64,000 nucleotides of DNA. It comes from Arenicola marina. Taxonomy: Eukaryota; Annelida; Polychaeta; Arenicolidae. The notes under the pieces were generated by a model. It was not told where the DNA came from. It worked only from the letters and a program-made list of their open reading frames with translations, and did not search any database. A program made the position numbers and the translations under genes. Location: contig OZ025265.1 in NCBI GenBank assembly GCA_964019135.1, positions 3,602,318-3,666,317 of the forward strand. The letters run 5' to 3'. Position 1 is the first letter of the stretch. Every line of letters begins with the position of its first letter. Below, piece after piece: positions 48,591 to 59,639 of this stretch.

Positions 48591-50335
48591 GACTGACGGG
48601 CTCACCAGGCTGACGGGGCTGACGGGCACACTGATAGACTGACGGGCTCACCAGGCTGACGGGCACACTGACAGACTGACGGGCTCACCAGGCTGACGGG
48701 CACACTGACAGACTGACGGGCTCACCAGGCTGACGGGCACACTGACAGACTGACAGACTCACCAGGCTGACGGGGCTGACGGGCACACTGATAGACCGAC
48801 GGGCTCACAAGGCTGACGGGGACACTGACAGACTGACTGGTTCACCAGGCTGACGGGGCTGACGGGCCCACTGACAGACTGACGGGCTCACCAGGCTGAC
48901 GGGCCCACTGACAGACTGACGGGCTCACCAGGCTGACGGGGCTGACGGGCCCACTGACGGACTGACAGGCTCACCAGGCTGACGGGCTCACCGGGCTGAC
49001 GGGCTTACCGGGCTGACGGGGCTGACGGGCACACTGACAGACTGACGGGCTCACCAGGCTGACGGGCTCACCGGGCTGACGGGCTTACCGGGATGACGGG
49101 GCTGACGGGCACACTGACAGACTGACGGGCTCACCAGGCTGACGGGCACACTGACAGACTGACAGGCTCGCCAGGCTGACGGGGCTGACGGGCACACTGA
49201 CAGACTGACGGGCTCACCAGGCTGACGGGGCTGACGGGCACACTGACAGACTGACGGGCTCACCAGGCTGACGGGCACACTGACAGACTGACAGGCTCGC
49301 CAGGCTGACGGGGCTGACGGGGCTGACGGGCACACTGATAGACTGACGGGCTCACCAGGCTGACGGGCACACTGACAGACTGACAGGCTCACCAGGCTGA
49401 CGGGCACACTGACAGACTGACGGGCTCACCAGGCTGACGGGCACACTGACAGACTGACGGGCTCGCCAGGCTGACGGGCACACTGACAGACTGACTGGCT
49501 CACCAGGCTGACGGGGCTGACGGGCACACTGATAGACTGACGGGCTCACCAGGCTGACGGGCACACTGACAGACTGACGGGCTCACCAGGCTGACGGGGC
49601 TGACGGGCACACTGACAGACTGACGGGCTCACCAGGCTGACGGGCACACTGATAGACTGACGGGGCTGACGGGCACACTGATAGACTGACGGGCTCACCA
49701 GGCTGACGGGCACACTGACAGACTGACGGGCTCACCAGGCTGACGGGCACACTGACAGACTGACAGGCTCACCAGGCTGACGGGCACACTGACAGACTGA
49801 CGGGCTCACCAGGCTGACGGGCACACTGATAGACTGACGGGGCTGACGGGCACACTGATAGACTGACGGGCTCACCAGGCTGACGGGGCTGACGGGCACA
49901 CTGATAGACTGACGGGGCTGACGGGCACACTGATAGACTGACGGGCTCACCAGGCTGACGGGGCTGACGGGCACACTGACAGACTGACGGGCTCACTAGG
50001 CTGACGGAGCTGACGGGCACACTGATAGACTGACGGGCTCACCAGGCTGACGGGCAAACTGACAGACTGACGGGCTCACCAGGCTGACGGGCACACTGAC
50101 AGACTGACAGGCTCACCAGGCTGACGGGGCTGACGGGCACACTGACAGACTGACGGGCTCACCAGGCTGACGGGCACACTGACAGACTGACAGGCTCACC
50201 GGGCTGACGGGGCTGACGGGCACACTGACAGACTGACGGGCTCACCAGGCTGACGGGGCTGACGGGCCCACTGACAGACTGACGGGCTTACCGGGCTGAC
50301 GGGCTCACCGGGCTGACGGGCACACTGGCAGATTG
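48591..50335. repeat. 37-bp minisatellite with optional 9-bp insert
   Basis: About 45 units of GGCTGACGGGCACACTGACA followed by GACTGACGGGCTCACCA. An optional extra GGCTGACGG gives a longer 46-bp subtype. GACAGACTG alternates with GATAGACTG. Blocks near 49,640-49,960 share a GATAGACTGACGGGGCTGACGG arrangement that points to local block duplication. Confidence 0.96.
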
Positions 50336-52034
50336 ACGGATAAGGATAAAGCACAAAAAGTGGCTTTGATTTGCTGGATGATTTCCATGGCCGCGTCAGT
50401 GTCCTGGGGGCGGCGTGTTTACTCAATGGCTCAGCCCAAACACTTAGCGTAAGCCAATGCAAACAGCACAGGCAACCCGCTCGCTGCTGGATGAGCAGGC
50501 AAAATCAAGTGAAAACATCGACAGCGCTGACAACTAGGCAATCGCGAACAATTGCTGCCATGATTGCCTGGCAGTTCACGATTAGAGATCATGTCTCCTT
50601 GGCCCGTTGGCGTCTGGGTTTCTCCATGTCGTGTCTTTCTGCAGTGTGTGGATTCCTGGCTGTATCGGTAAACAACACGATACCAAACCCAAGGGCGTGG
50701 CCTTAAGAATGTTCTTGGCAAGAAGAAGGAATCAATCTGCATGTATTGTGTGGGATAGCGTCTATAGTCAAGGTAACAACATTGGGAATACATCGCGGGT
50801 CGTCATAATGTGTGAAATATAGATTGAGATCATCCACGAAATGGACATGAAAGAACTACCAACCCTTACACGCAACGATCCGATATGGAACATCTCACAT
50901 AGGCCTAGTGTCACTGATCATGTCGGCTTCGTGCCCTGGGATTCCCTTAGGAGCCATGCATGGTTTAGTTATGATCAACAAAGAGAGCTTAGACACAACG
51001 GTGTGTGTTTGTGTCTGGCTACTTTCGTCTCTCTTTCTGTTGCGCCTTCAATCTTGTTTTTGTAACCGTATGGTGCATTTTACAGCGAGGCGGGGAACGC
51101 TGACGGTGTCTGGTTCAGTTTCACATCGCCGCGAGCTGACGGCAGTGCAACGCATCTTTTATTTTACTTCAAATTGGTTAATCACGGCCGTATACCAACG
51201 TAGGTGTCCCTCTCACTCCGTCACAAATGACGTCAGCCGTCTGCCTCTGTTCACCATACCCTGTCGGGGGGTGTCACTGATATCTTGTCCCTGTCAAAGG
51301 GATATGACTGTAACAGTGGATCTACGTCACCCATCTTGTTATATATCTAGACGCTCTTCTTTCGTCACCCCCACCCCCGCCACCCCCGCCCACCCCATCG
51401 ATGTCTTTCATCCTATCCTCCCCTCCCTCTCCCCCTCCCTCTCCGTGCGCTGGGACCTAATCACTGGCTCCCTTGGTGATGGTAACCATGACACCAATAG
51501 ATATACCTGGGCTACCATGCTGTGCCTGAAGTCAAGCCCCGTTCGCGATCCCGATCTCCCACTGAGAGGTGTGCCGGTCTGATCGCTATCCGCCCCCTCT
51601 CTCGCCTTTCTAAGAGATCTACACCCCTAGGCAACTGCTTATACTACCATAGATACATGTGTCCTGGTGTATGCGCTCCTTTCTTTCTTCTGCAGAATCA
51701 TTCTGTAGTTATAAAGCTGTATTTGCATATGTACTCGTGACTGTTAATCCTGTCCTAGTGACACTCGCCGCCTCAGCCATCTTGTTCTTGCTCTGTACCT
51801 TGTATTTGCCCGTATTTGCTCTCTCTCTCTATCTCTCTCTTTCGTACCACTTGTTCCCATTTTCGTTCTCGTTGTTTCTCTCCATATTTCGCTATTCTCG
51901 TCTTTCTTGCTGTTGCGCCGTCCATCTCTGTTTCTCTATATACTCCCTTTCTGTCCCCTGTCTTTTTTTTATCAATCTATCTTAGTCTCTCTCTCTCTCT
52001 TCTCTTTAGAAAGCTCTATTCGTTTCTCGACTTT
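50336..52034. other. Unannotated stretch with a 224-codon open frame
   Basis: A plus-strand open frame (50,908-51,582) has no recognisable motif. Its last third runs through C-rich low-complexity sequence near 51,370-51,445, so I do not call it a gene. The right end (51,818-52,015) is CT-rich. Confidence 0.35.
51818..52015. repeat. Pyrimidine-rich low-complexity tract
   Basis: CTCTCTCTATCTCTCTCT and TTTCTCTC-type words over about 200 bp, ending in a CT microsatellite at 51,988-52,004. Confidence 0.75.
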
Positions 52035-52071
52035 TTATTTCATCATGTCCAATCTGGACATGATGAAATAA
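52035..52071. repeat. Perfect 17-bp inverted repeat with 3-nt loop
   Basis: TTATTTCATCATGTCCA (52,035-52,051), loop ATC, then its exact reverse complement TGGACATGATGAAATAA (52,055-52,071). A perfect 37-nt hairpin of this kind is unlikely by chance. It shows no similarity to the histone 3' stem-loop or a tRNA. Confidence 0.9.
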
Positions 52072-52271
52072 GGTGTGAGTGAGAAGTAATGATATCCGTG
52101 GATGAACTTCAGCAGGTCAATCATGCATGTATAACAAGGATAGGGGCAAGTGCCAGAGACCACTCGCATCCGGCCCTCGAGGCACCGGGCCATTCTCTGC
52201 CTTCCACTCACTCCGCTATGGCTCCATTATATCTCTGTTGTCGCCTGCTTCCTGGTTGCATTCGTACACTC

Positions 52272-52298
52272 GCTCGCAAAGCAAAGCAAAGCAAAGCA
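52272..52298. repeat. AAAGC microsatellite
   Basis: GCAAAGCAAAGCAAAGCAAA: about five AAAGC units. Confidence 0.9.
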
Positions 52299-52789
52299 TT
52301 TCACCAAATTAGTGCCAGCCTAAACCTAATAACACACTGTATCAGGCGATGAAAAGAAAGAATTGACCCCCAAGTAGAAGTCTTTTAAAATGGTACTAGA
52401 TGTATTTTGCTGTCTTAAATACGCAGAACTTGTTCCTGATTACAGCTCATTTTACCGTTTTTGCAAGAATCTTGCCATTTGCCACCGGCCGACAGCAGCG
52501 GTATTAGCGGAGCCAAGCGGAGGTTGCGTAGCGCCACCTAGCGAATGGCATGTTGGTAAGAGGCACGCCTACCCTTGCTGAAGCAGGGCCCGTAAATGCG
52601 AAACGACCGGGGCAGAATATTTCGCCCTAGCATAGCACATTAGCATGGGGATGGGCAAAATATTGCCGGTCACGTTAAGCGGGGACGGGTGAGAGCTAGT
52701 GGGAGCAGGAGTGGGGTCACTGCGGGGGCGGGTTTGGTTGGGGATTGGAAGGGAGACAATGGATGTACTGTGTGAGCACCAAGTCGTGC

Positions 52790-53290
52790 AAGGTGGGAGT
52801 AGGGGCTTCAGGTTGGGGGTAAGTCAGGCTGAGGGTAAGGGCTAGACTGGGGGTAAGGGTCAGACTGGGGGTAAAGATCTGGTAGAAGAAAAGGGTCAGG
52901 CTGGGGGTAAGGGTCAGGCTGAGGGTAAGTATCAGGCTGGGGGTAAGGGTCAGGCTGAGGGTAAGGGCTAGACTGGGGGTAAGAGTCAGGCTGGAGGTAA
53001 AGATCTGGTAGGAGGAAAGGGTCAGGCTGGGGGTAAGGGTCAGGCTGAGGGTAAGTATCAGGCTGGGGGTAAGGGTCAGGCTGAGGGTAAGGGTCAGACT
53101 GGGGGTAAGGGTCAGGCTGGGGGTAAGGATCTGGTAGGAGGAAAGGGTCAGGCTGGGGGTAAGGGTCAGGCTGAGGGTAAGGGTCAGGCTGGCCGTAAAG
53201 GTCAAGTTGGGGGTAAGGATCTGGTAGGAGGAAAGGGTCAGGCTGTGGTCCAAAGTCAAACTGAGGTTGACTGTCTTGAGTTGAGCGTCA
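52790..53290. repeat. 18-bp minisatellite of GGGTAAGGGTCAGGCTGG units
   Basis: About 27 units of GGGTAAGGGTCAGGCTGG, with GAGGGTAAG, GACTGG and AAGTATCAGG variants. A unit with AAGATCTGGTAGAAGAAA or AAGATCTGGTAGGAGGAAAG interrupts at about 52,875, 52,995, 53,127 and 53,217, marking higher-order blocks of about 90-130 bp. Confidence 0.95.
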
Positions 53291-53299
53291 GGCTGCATT

Positions 53300-55775
53300 T
53301 GAGGGTCAGACCGGGGTTGGGGTCAGGTGAAGTTGGTGATGGCTGGGCTTAAGCGTCGGGTAAGGTGCCCAACTGGAACGTGTTTTCATCACCATCGCAA
53401 TGGATCATATGGATGATGGATGCGGGAGGTGATGCACGGGGAAACTACTTCCACTATAGTTGCCAGACACTGTTCTCAACCACTCTCTACCCCGGCTGTA
53501 GGCGCCTCAACAACCACCCCCACCCCCCGACCACAGCCTCGCTCCTTCCCCCCTGGGTCGGCGTTCATTGAGTTCACGCGGAGAGCTCGGAGCGATATCG
53601 CGAGCAGGTCCAGACATTAAAGAGTACCCTTCCATCTAACACGTGATCTCTGAGAGCCGGACTGACAAGTGTCTCTCCGCACGGAATTGATAATGGCCTT
53701 GAACTTGGCCTCCACTTCCTCCTCCTATGGACGCCTTCCATGTCCTGAAGGCTTTCTTGACACCCCTAACGATAAATCCAGAAATCACATCAGCCTCTCA
53801 CTTCCAACTCCACCCCCTCCCCCTCACCCCCTCCCCTCCCCCCCCCCCCACATCCCACATCTACCACCTCCCTCCCCGAGGGAAGGAGCTGGATGCGCCC
53901 GCTCCGTTAACGCATCGGGATCGGGCTATCCCGCAAATCCCGTCCGTGTAGCGGCGTCCTCGGCTTATCATCAAACGCAAAACCGGATATCAGCGAAGAC
54001 TTCCGGAACCCTCAACAGACGGTTGAGGCGTCGATAATAGGGAGCCCAGTGGGTCCCTGGAGATTGGGATTTGTTTCATCTTTCTACAGGTTAAAAAGAC
54101 CGGGTCTGGAACGTCAAATATATGTCGGTCACGTTTGATAAAAGCAGTATCAATGCGAATAAATATAGTCCTGGTGTCTACGCGTTGTCAATATTCATAT
54201 AGTTGAAGATTGGAATGGACCCCAATGACTTGAATGGCCTACACACAGTGGACAGATAAATAGTCTGTTGTTATATGCTAGGAGGAATACTCGGATATTG
54301 TTGTCCTAAGGTCAAACGGTTAATTGACTACCTTTCGGATCGCCGGCTGGTGGCAAATACCAGGCTGTGGGCATCGATTCGAATGATTGGGAGGATCTAG
54401 CATCCCAAAAGGGGGGATGGGCACGTGCGTGCGTGAGGAAATGGTCCACCACGACGGGCTCTGGTTTGAGAAACTGGATGGAAGCAAATCGTATTACTTA
54501 AACCAAAACAAAGCTACAAATCCATCATCTTTTGCAGAAGGAGACATGCGAACCAAGTGAATTATAAATGTAACCAACCTTGGTAGAGTTTTAAATCTTG
54601 TGGGATATCGATGGACGTTTGTCAATAGTCATGTATTCCCATTAACTGTTAACTGTTAAGTGGGACTACTGTCCAGTATCTGTACGTGCCTTTGGTCTGG
54701 ACGAAGCCAGCGATCTGGCGGGTAATACTGCTAGATTACGAGGTCCAGCCACGCGGTATATTTGCACAGACGATGCCGGTGTTTCCATGGCCACCGTGCA
54801 CCGCCCGCTGTTTCACAATAACAAACATCACACGTGTAATCTGTCAACAACACCCCGAGTATATACAACAAACACGCATCATATGGTGATAGCCTACTTA
54901 CGCAAACAGTGTTGTTCCACAAGTCACCGACGAGAAGATGTTAATCCTTGACGTGTCGATGGCGTGTGTATGGATATCTAGCCTCTAGATTGGTCCATAC
55001 GTGAGTTACATTTGATCATCTATCCACATGGAACAAGCAACGGATATATTTTATACCCTGGAACATACAGGCTTGGTTCTCCTTCGGTGACCGTCAATCG
55101 CTCGAGACATGGGCTTGGACTCGTGGCGATTGTAAGCCAATCAAAACATAAGAGTGAGAGCCGTGAGAGCATTCAGACACATAGTGATCAACAGCATCGA
55201 TCCAGCCCAAGCAAATGTCACACATCTATATATTGTGCTATAGACTCACTTGGGTTCCTTCGGTGTTGCAGGTCGCAGCCTTACTGCGTTCGCTCACAGC
55301 TGCGTACAAATGCACACTGGGCACAAGGCAGCAGCTGTCGGGGAACCAGCCATATTCTGGCTTGACCTTTCACGATGGACTTGGATTGGGTCGGCAGCCC
55401 ACGCTGTTGCCGGCGTCGACAACCGTCACCTGGTGGGTGCACCCTCGGGGGTGAGGTCGCCAGAGGTGGGTCGGGGGGAGGGGTCGGGCAGCCAGGACCT
55501 GATTGGGTGGGAGGGTGAAGCGGCCCAGCGGCCCAGGGGCTCAGCTTTGAGCGTTCGTGAGGGGAGAGGGACTGACCTGTGCCCGTGTCTCCCACTGAGA
55601 GGGCGCTGCTGTGCCGCTGGTTCTCCTGTTATACTGCAACATGGATTCCCTACGTTATCATTCTCTGTCTGAATGCTCTCAGTGTGCATGTGTCTGCCTC
55701 GTCTGTGCCTCTGGACTCCCATATATCTATTTCTGTCATCATTTACATCTCCATCTCTTTTCTGTTCGTATTTAT
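53300..55775. other. Unannotated stretch
   Basis: About 2.5 kb with no gene recognised. It includes a C-rich tract near 53,815-53,850 and a tRNA-like segment near 54,311-54,386 (AGGTCAAACGGTTAATTGAC, then CGATTCGAATG), too degenerate to call with confidence. Confidence 0.35.
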
Positions 55776-55895
55776 TTAAGATATATATAGATATTGTATA
55801 AATCCTTCTTCGATATATATATATCTGTATATATATATATCTTCCTGTATATATATATATACCTGTATATATAATATATATATATATATAACGCT
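55776..55895. repeat. TA-rich microsatellite
   Basis: Runs of ATATATATAT interrupted by CTGTATATATATATCTTCCT words. Lies immediately upstream of the decayed LINE that starts at about 55,946. Confidence 0.9.
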
Positions 55896-55945
55896 ATCTT
55901 CCACTGCCCGACTCTCCCTCTACTTCTCATGTATTTCAGTGACAG

Positions 55946-56560
55946 GATTACTTTAGCACGCTCTTAAATAATACCGACGTAACAGTCGTAGATTTTGATG
56001 ATGAGATCTCTCAGTACCTGACAAATCACAGTGCAGAGTGTGTCGAATGCTGGGAAAATTAGCCCGGTTGTCTCAATGCGGAAATCACATTACACGAAAG
56101 AGAAGGTGTAATTGGGGAACTTCCAACAGGTAAAGCGGGTGGACCAGATGGAGTTCTGTACGAGATGATAAAGACGTGCACGGATTTTATTATACATCGT
56201 ATTTATTGTTTATTTAAGGCAATTCTAAGCACTGGGGTATTTCCAGACGAGTGGTGTAAGGTTGTCACTAGCCCTATTCACAAGGGAGGCTCAAAAACAG
56301 ACACTAACAAGTATCGCGGAATCTCTCTGTTATGCGTCTTAAGCAAGATTTTTACTAAAATTCTCCTAACATACGACCGGACAGCGCTAAGACTCTAAAT
56401 TGATCATTCTAACGACTCAGTCATAAACTAAGACCAACCGCGTTTCATAAGCGAAAAAGCTGCCGGTCAGACCGGAGAGAACCATCTAATTTTAGACATG
56501 ACTGGGTGTCTCCTCGAAATTGCGTCACGCCCACTGTATAACAATCACATCATACAGTAT
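55946..56560 (+). pseudogene. Decayed LINE reverse transcriptase, N-terminal fragment
   Basis: In one frame: DYFSTLLNNTD, a TAG at 56,060, then ELPTGKAGGPDGVLYEMIK, STGVFPDEWCKVVTSPIHKG and KYRGISLLCVLSKIFTKIL. These are the thumb-proximal and finger motifs that precede catalytic motif A in LINE RTs. Two more in-frame stops follow (56,396 and about 56,429) before DQPRFISEKAAG, the QxGF region. The sequence upstream is a TA microsatellite, so the element is 5' truncated or its upstream part is unrecognisable. It pairs with the fragments at 58,166 and 58,998. Confidence 0.85.
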
Positions 56561-56584
56561 GGTGGCATCTTTGTGCCACTCGCC

Positions 56585-57755
56585 ATCTCGAGGTTCTGGG
56601 CTATGGTTCCGGGATATAACTCCGGGCTATAGCTCACAGCTATGGCTCCGGTGGCTGGGCTATGGCTTCGGGCGCCGGACTATGGCTCGGAGCCGTGGGC
56701 CATGGCTACGGCTCCGGGCTATGGCTCCGGGATATAACTCCGGGCTATAGCTCACAGCTATGGCTCCGGTGGCTGGGCTATGGCTTCGGGCGCCGGACTA
56801 TGGCTCGGAGCCGTGGGCCATGGCTACGGCTCCGGGCTATGGCTCCGGGATATAATTCCGGGCTATAGCTCAGAGCTATGGTTCCGGTGGCCGGGCTATG
56901 GCTTCGGGCGCCGGACTATAGCTCGGAGTGCTGGGCCATGGCTACGGCGCCGGCCTATGGCTCCGGGCTGTGGCTCCGGGTTATGGGTCGGGGATATAAC
57001 TCCGGGATGTGACTCCGCGCTATGGCTCCGGGCAATTGCTCCGGGCTATGGCTCCGGGCTATAACTCCGGGATGTAGCTCCGGGCTATGGCTCCGAGATA
57101 TAACTCCGGGATGTGGCTCCAGGCTATGGCTCCGGCCTATAACACCGGAATGTTGCTCCGGGCTATGGCTCCGAGTTATAAATTCGGGATATGGTTCCAG
57201 GCTATGCCTCTGAACGCCGGGCTATAGCTCCGGGCTATGGCTCCGGGCTACAGCTCCTGGAAATGGCTCTTGTAGATGGCTCCAGGCGGTGGCCCCAGGC
57301 TGTGGCTCCGCGCTATGTCTCCGGGTTATAAATTCGGGATATGGTTCCGGGCTATGACTCTGAACGCCGGGATATGTCTCCGGGCAATGGCTCTGAACGC
57401 CGGGCTATGGCTCCGGTCTATGGCTCCGGGCGCCGGGCTATGGCTCCGGGCGCCGGGCTATGGCTCCGGGAGCCGGGCTATGGCTCCAGTCCCCCGTGTA
57501 AGGCTCCGGGCGCTGGGGCAAGCCTTCGGGCGCCGTAGTAAGGCTCCGGGCTATGGCTCCGAGCGCCGGGCTACGGCTTCGAGCGCCGGGCCATGGCTCT
57601 GAACGCCGAACTATGGCTCCAGTCCCCGGTATAAGGGTCCGGGCGCCGGGCTAAGGCTGCGGGCGCCGTTGTATGGCTCCGGACGCCAGGTTATGGCTCC
57701 GGGCGTTGGGCTATGGCTCCGGGCGTCGGGCTATAGCTCTGGTTGCTGGGCTATG
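56585..57755. repeat. Minisatellite of GGGCTATGGCTCC units inside the decayed LINE
   Basis: Units of 11-13 bp (CGGGCTATGGCTC, with GGATATAACTCC, GGCGCCGGACTATGGCTC and similar) cover about 1.17 kb. At the left they form an exact 118-bp higher-order unit: the same open frame begins at 56,544, 56,662 and 56,780. The right part (from about 57,380) is richer in GGCGCCGGGCTATGG units. The array lies between RT finger and motif A segments of the same old LINE. Confidence 0.93.
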
Positions 57756-58165
57756 AATATGCATTAAATGGCACACTATTAAAATACATTGTTGACTTTT
57801 ATTTTTGTCCTAATATGTGCATAACCATTTTATTTGCATCGTGATCCTGCAATATGCCAGTTAGTACACACTTGTACATGGTAAGAACTGGCTCGTGCCC
57901 GGTCATAGCGTCGTTAAGACTAGGGGGTAGCTATCACAAGTTAAGGCCGCCACTATGAACAATTTACTAAGTGTAAGCGGCTATGACCGCTACATAAAAC
58001 CGAGATTTGGCGCTATGACCGTGCCCGGTCGTAAACTGCGCTATGACTGCCTTATGACCGCTACATGAAACAGGCCCCTGAGCAAAAGGCTGTCAAAATG
58101 AACCGAAAGTAATAGCAAACTATCTTAAAGTCAAAGTGCTTATCGTCAAGGTAGATATACTATGA
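57756..58165. other. Segment with inverted and direct words inside the decayed LINE
   Basis: About 400 bp not attributable to the LINE protein. TATGACCGCTACAT occurs twice (57,981 and 58,046), and GGTCATAGCG (57,900) faces CGCTATGACC (58,011). This suggests a small inserted repeat element, but clean ends or target duplications are not visible. Confidence 0.4.
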
Positions 58166-58648
58166 ATAATATATATTTTTTATTTATGCGCCACTGATGA
58201 GAAGTATCTGTTTAGGAAGGGAGGCAGGTTTTATTGTGCCTTTGTCGACTTCTCATTTGACTCCGTGCCTCACTACAAGCTGTTCCATAGGCTTACTATA
58301 AGGCTAGTATACATGGAAAAATAAGTAACCTCTTACGGAACATGTACTGAACATGAACTTTTAATGAGATGTCGGGTCAAGGGATGCATAATCAGTCCGC
58401 TTATGTTCATCATGTAAATCCAGGAACTCGAGAAAATGTGCGAAGAGCAGGGTTGTCACGGTGTCTTTATCGATGAAGAATTTCCGGATTTATATATGTT
58501 CATGTACGCGAATGACATTGCTGTTGTTAACGATTTTGTCGGAAGACTACAGAAGAAACTGGACACCCTGGGCGTATTCTGTGATAGGTATGATTTTCGG
58601 GTTACCACAGGTCAAAAACTAAAATTATTGTTTTCAGGATTGGTGTGA
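58166..58648 (+). pseudogene. Decayed LINE reverse transcriptase, catalytic fragment
   Basis: GRFYCAFVDFSFDSVPHYKL matches motif A, with two residues missing compared with the usual DFSKAFDSV. VKGCIISPLMFIM followed by a stop matches the QGC-SP type motif B. MYANDIAVV (58,502-58,528) matches motif C with YAND for YADD. It ends LQKKLDTLGVFCDRYDFRV. Stops and a frame change separate motif A from motif B. The QGC/SP form of motif B differs from the VPQGS form of the minus-strand LINE nearby, so this is another clade (RTE-like or related; not assignable). Confidence 0.82.
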
Positions 58649-58785
58649 AAAAAAAAGAAAATGAGCGAATAATTTGTTTAATTCCCAGGTCAAGATGAAT
58701 TAGAAAAGATAACTTCCAGCATACATAGGAAGGGCGGATACATGATTTAAATTAGCGATATTTAATAATAAGATTCCCAGTTCAC

Positions 58786-58930
58786 GATTAATGAATATCT
58801 TTGATCACGACGGTCGGCTAATACCCCATTCCCAGTTCACGAAGAATTATTTGCCTCATTCCCAGTTCACGAAGAATTATTGCCTCATTCCTAGTTCACG
58901 GTGAAATGAATACCCCATTCCCGAGAAACA
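58786..58930. repeat. Short tandem repeat of ATTCCCAGTTCACG units
   Basis: ATTCCCAGTTCACGAAGAAT and variants repeat about five times with periods of 24-31 bp (58,768, 58,828, 58,859, 58,887, 58,917). A C-run of about 20 bases follows at 58,943. Confidence 0.8.
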
Positions 58931-58997
58931 GAAATACCCCTGCCCCCCCCCCCCCCCCCCCACACACAACATAGAATCCGTAACGTACTAGAAATAC

Positions 58998-59339
58998 TGG
59001 AATTTATTCTCCTCGTCACTCGACACACTCGCAAAACAAGCAACTAGGTTCATAGGCCAACAATGCGGTGATTTATTATAACGTGTATCTTTTGAACTAT
59101 TCGATAAGCTGATTCTACCAACATTGCTATACGGAGCTGAAAGCTGGGGTCACCAATATTGCTCTCAAATAGAAAAGTGCCGTATCAGGTATTGTAAAGT
59201 AATCCTAGGCGGACCTTCGCGTGCACCCGATTGTGCTGTCCTTGGAGAGTGCGGCAGGAGACCACTATACATCAAATACATGAGTAAATGTATATCTTTC
59301 TGGTTACGTACAGTTATGTCACAGCATCGATGGGTATAG
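58998..59339 (+). pseudogene. Decayed LINE, C-terminal fragment, cut by a later LINE
   Basis: One frame with a single TAA (59,082): WNLFSSSLDTLAKQATRFIG, then VSFELFDKLILPTLLYGAES, and GECGRRPLYIKYMSKC to HRWV. FDKLILPxLLYGAEsWG and LGECGRxPL are the conserved C-terminal segments of many invertebrate LINE ORF2 proteins. Homology ends abruptly at 59,339, exactly where the 3' tail of the minus-strand LINE begins. Confidence 0.85.
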
Positions 59340-59362
59340 TCAATTCAATTCAATTCAATATC
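59340..59362 (-). repeat. LINE 3' tail of ATTGA units
   Basis: On the minus strand, about four units of ATTGA end the element. On plus this reads TCAATTCAATTCAATTCAAT. Tandem 5-8-bp tails are typical of CR1/L2-related LINEs. Confidence 0.85.
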
Positions 59363-59443
59363 ATTTATTTGGGCAAGAACGAGTGCATACAAACGTAAAA
59401 ATACAAAACAAAGTGGTAACTTAATTCATTCTTACCCTGGAGA

Positions 59444-59479
59444 CTCCTATTAAGACCACGATGGTCGCTAGCATAGGAG
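59444..59479 (-). other. LINE 3' stem-loop, possible RT recognition hairpin
   Basis: Outer stem CTCCTAT/ATAGGAG (59,444-59,450 and 59,473-59,479) and inner stem GACCA/TGGTC (59,454-59,458 and 59,462-59,466) with a CGA loop. It lies about 80-130 nt upstream of the tandem tail. In LINEs with stringent 3' recognition such hairpins are bound by the reverse transcriptase; that role here is inferred. Confidence 0.7.
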
Positions 59480-59639
59480 CCACCGCAAAAAAAAAAAAAA
59501 AAAAAAAAATTATCGCTTAATCGTAAGAGGGTTACATTGCACTCATTTGTATAAAAATGTAGGGATCTTGCGAGAGATAAATTAAAGACACATAACCCAT
59601 TTCTAGAGATATATAAAACAGGGGAGGACCTCTAATAAC

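Noticed and set aside
50908-51582. 224-codon open frame
   Set aside because: No recognisable motif, and it passes through C-rich low-complexity sequence; likely chance.
52035-52071. Histone mRNA 3' stem-loop
   Set aside because: The stem is 17 bp with a 3-nt loop and lacks the conserved 6-bp stem and 4-nt loop; no histone gene nearby.
55250-55672. 140-codon open frame
   Set aside because: GC-rich region with overlapping open frames on the other strand; no family features.
57756-58165. A defined MITE between the two RT fragments
   Set aside because: Inverted and direct words are present but no matching ends or target duplication could be found.
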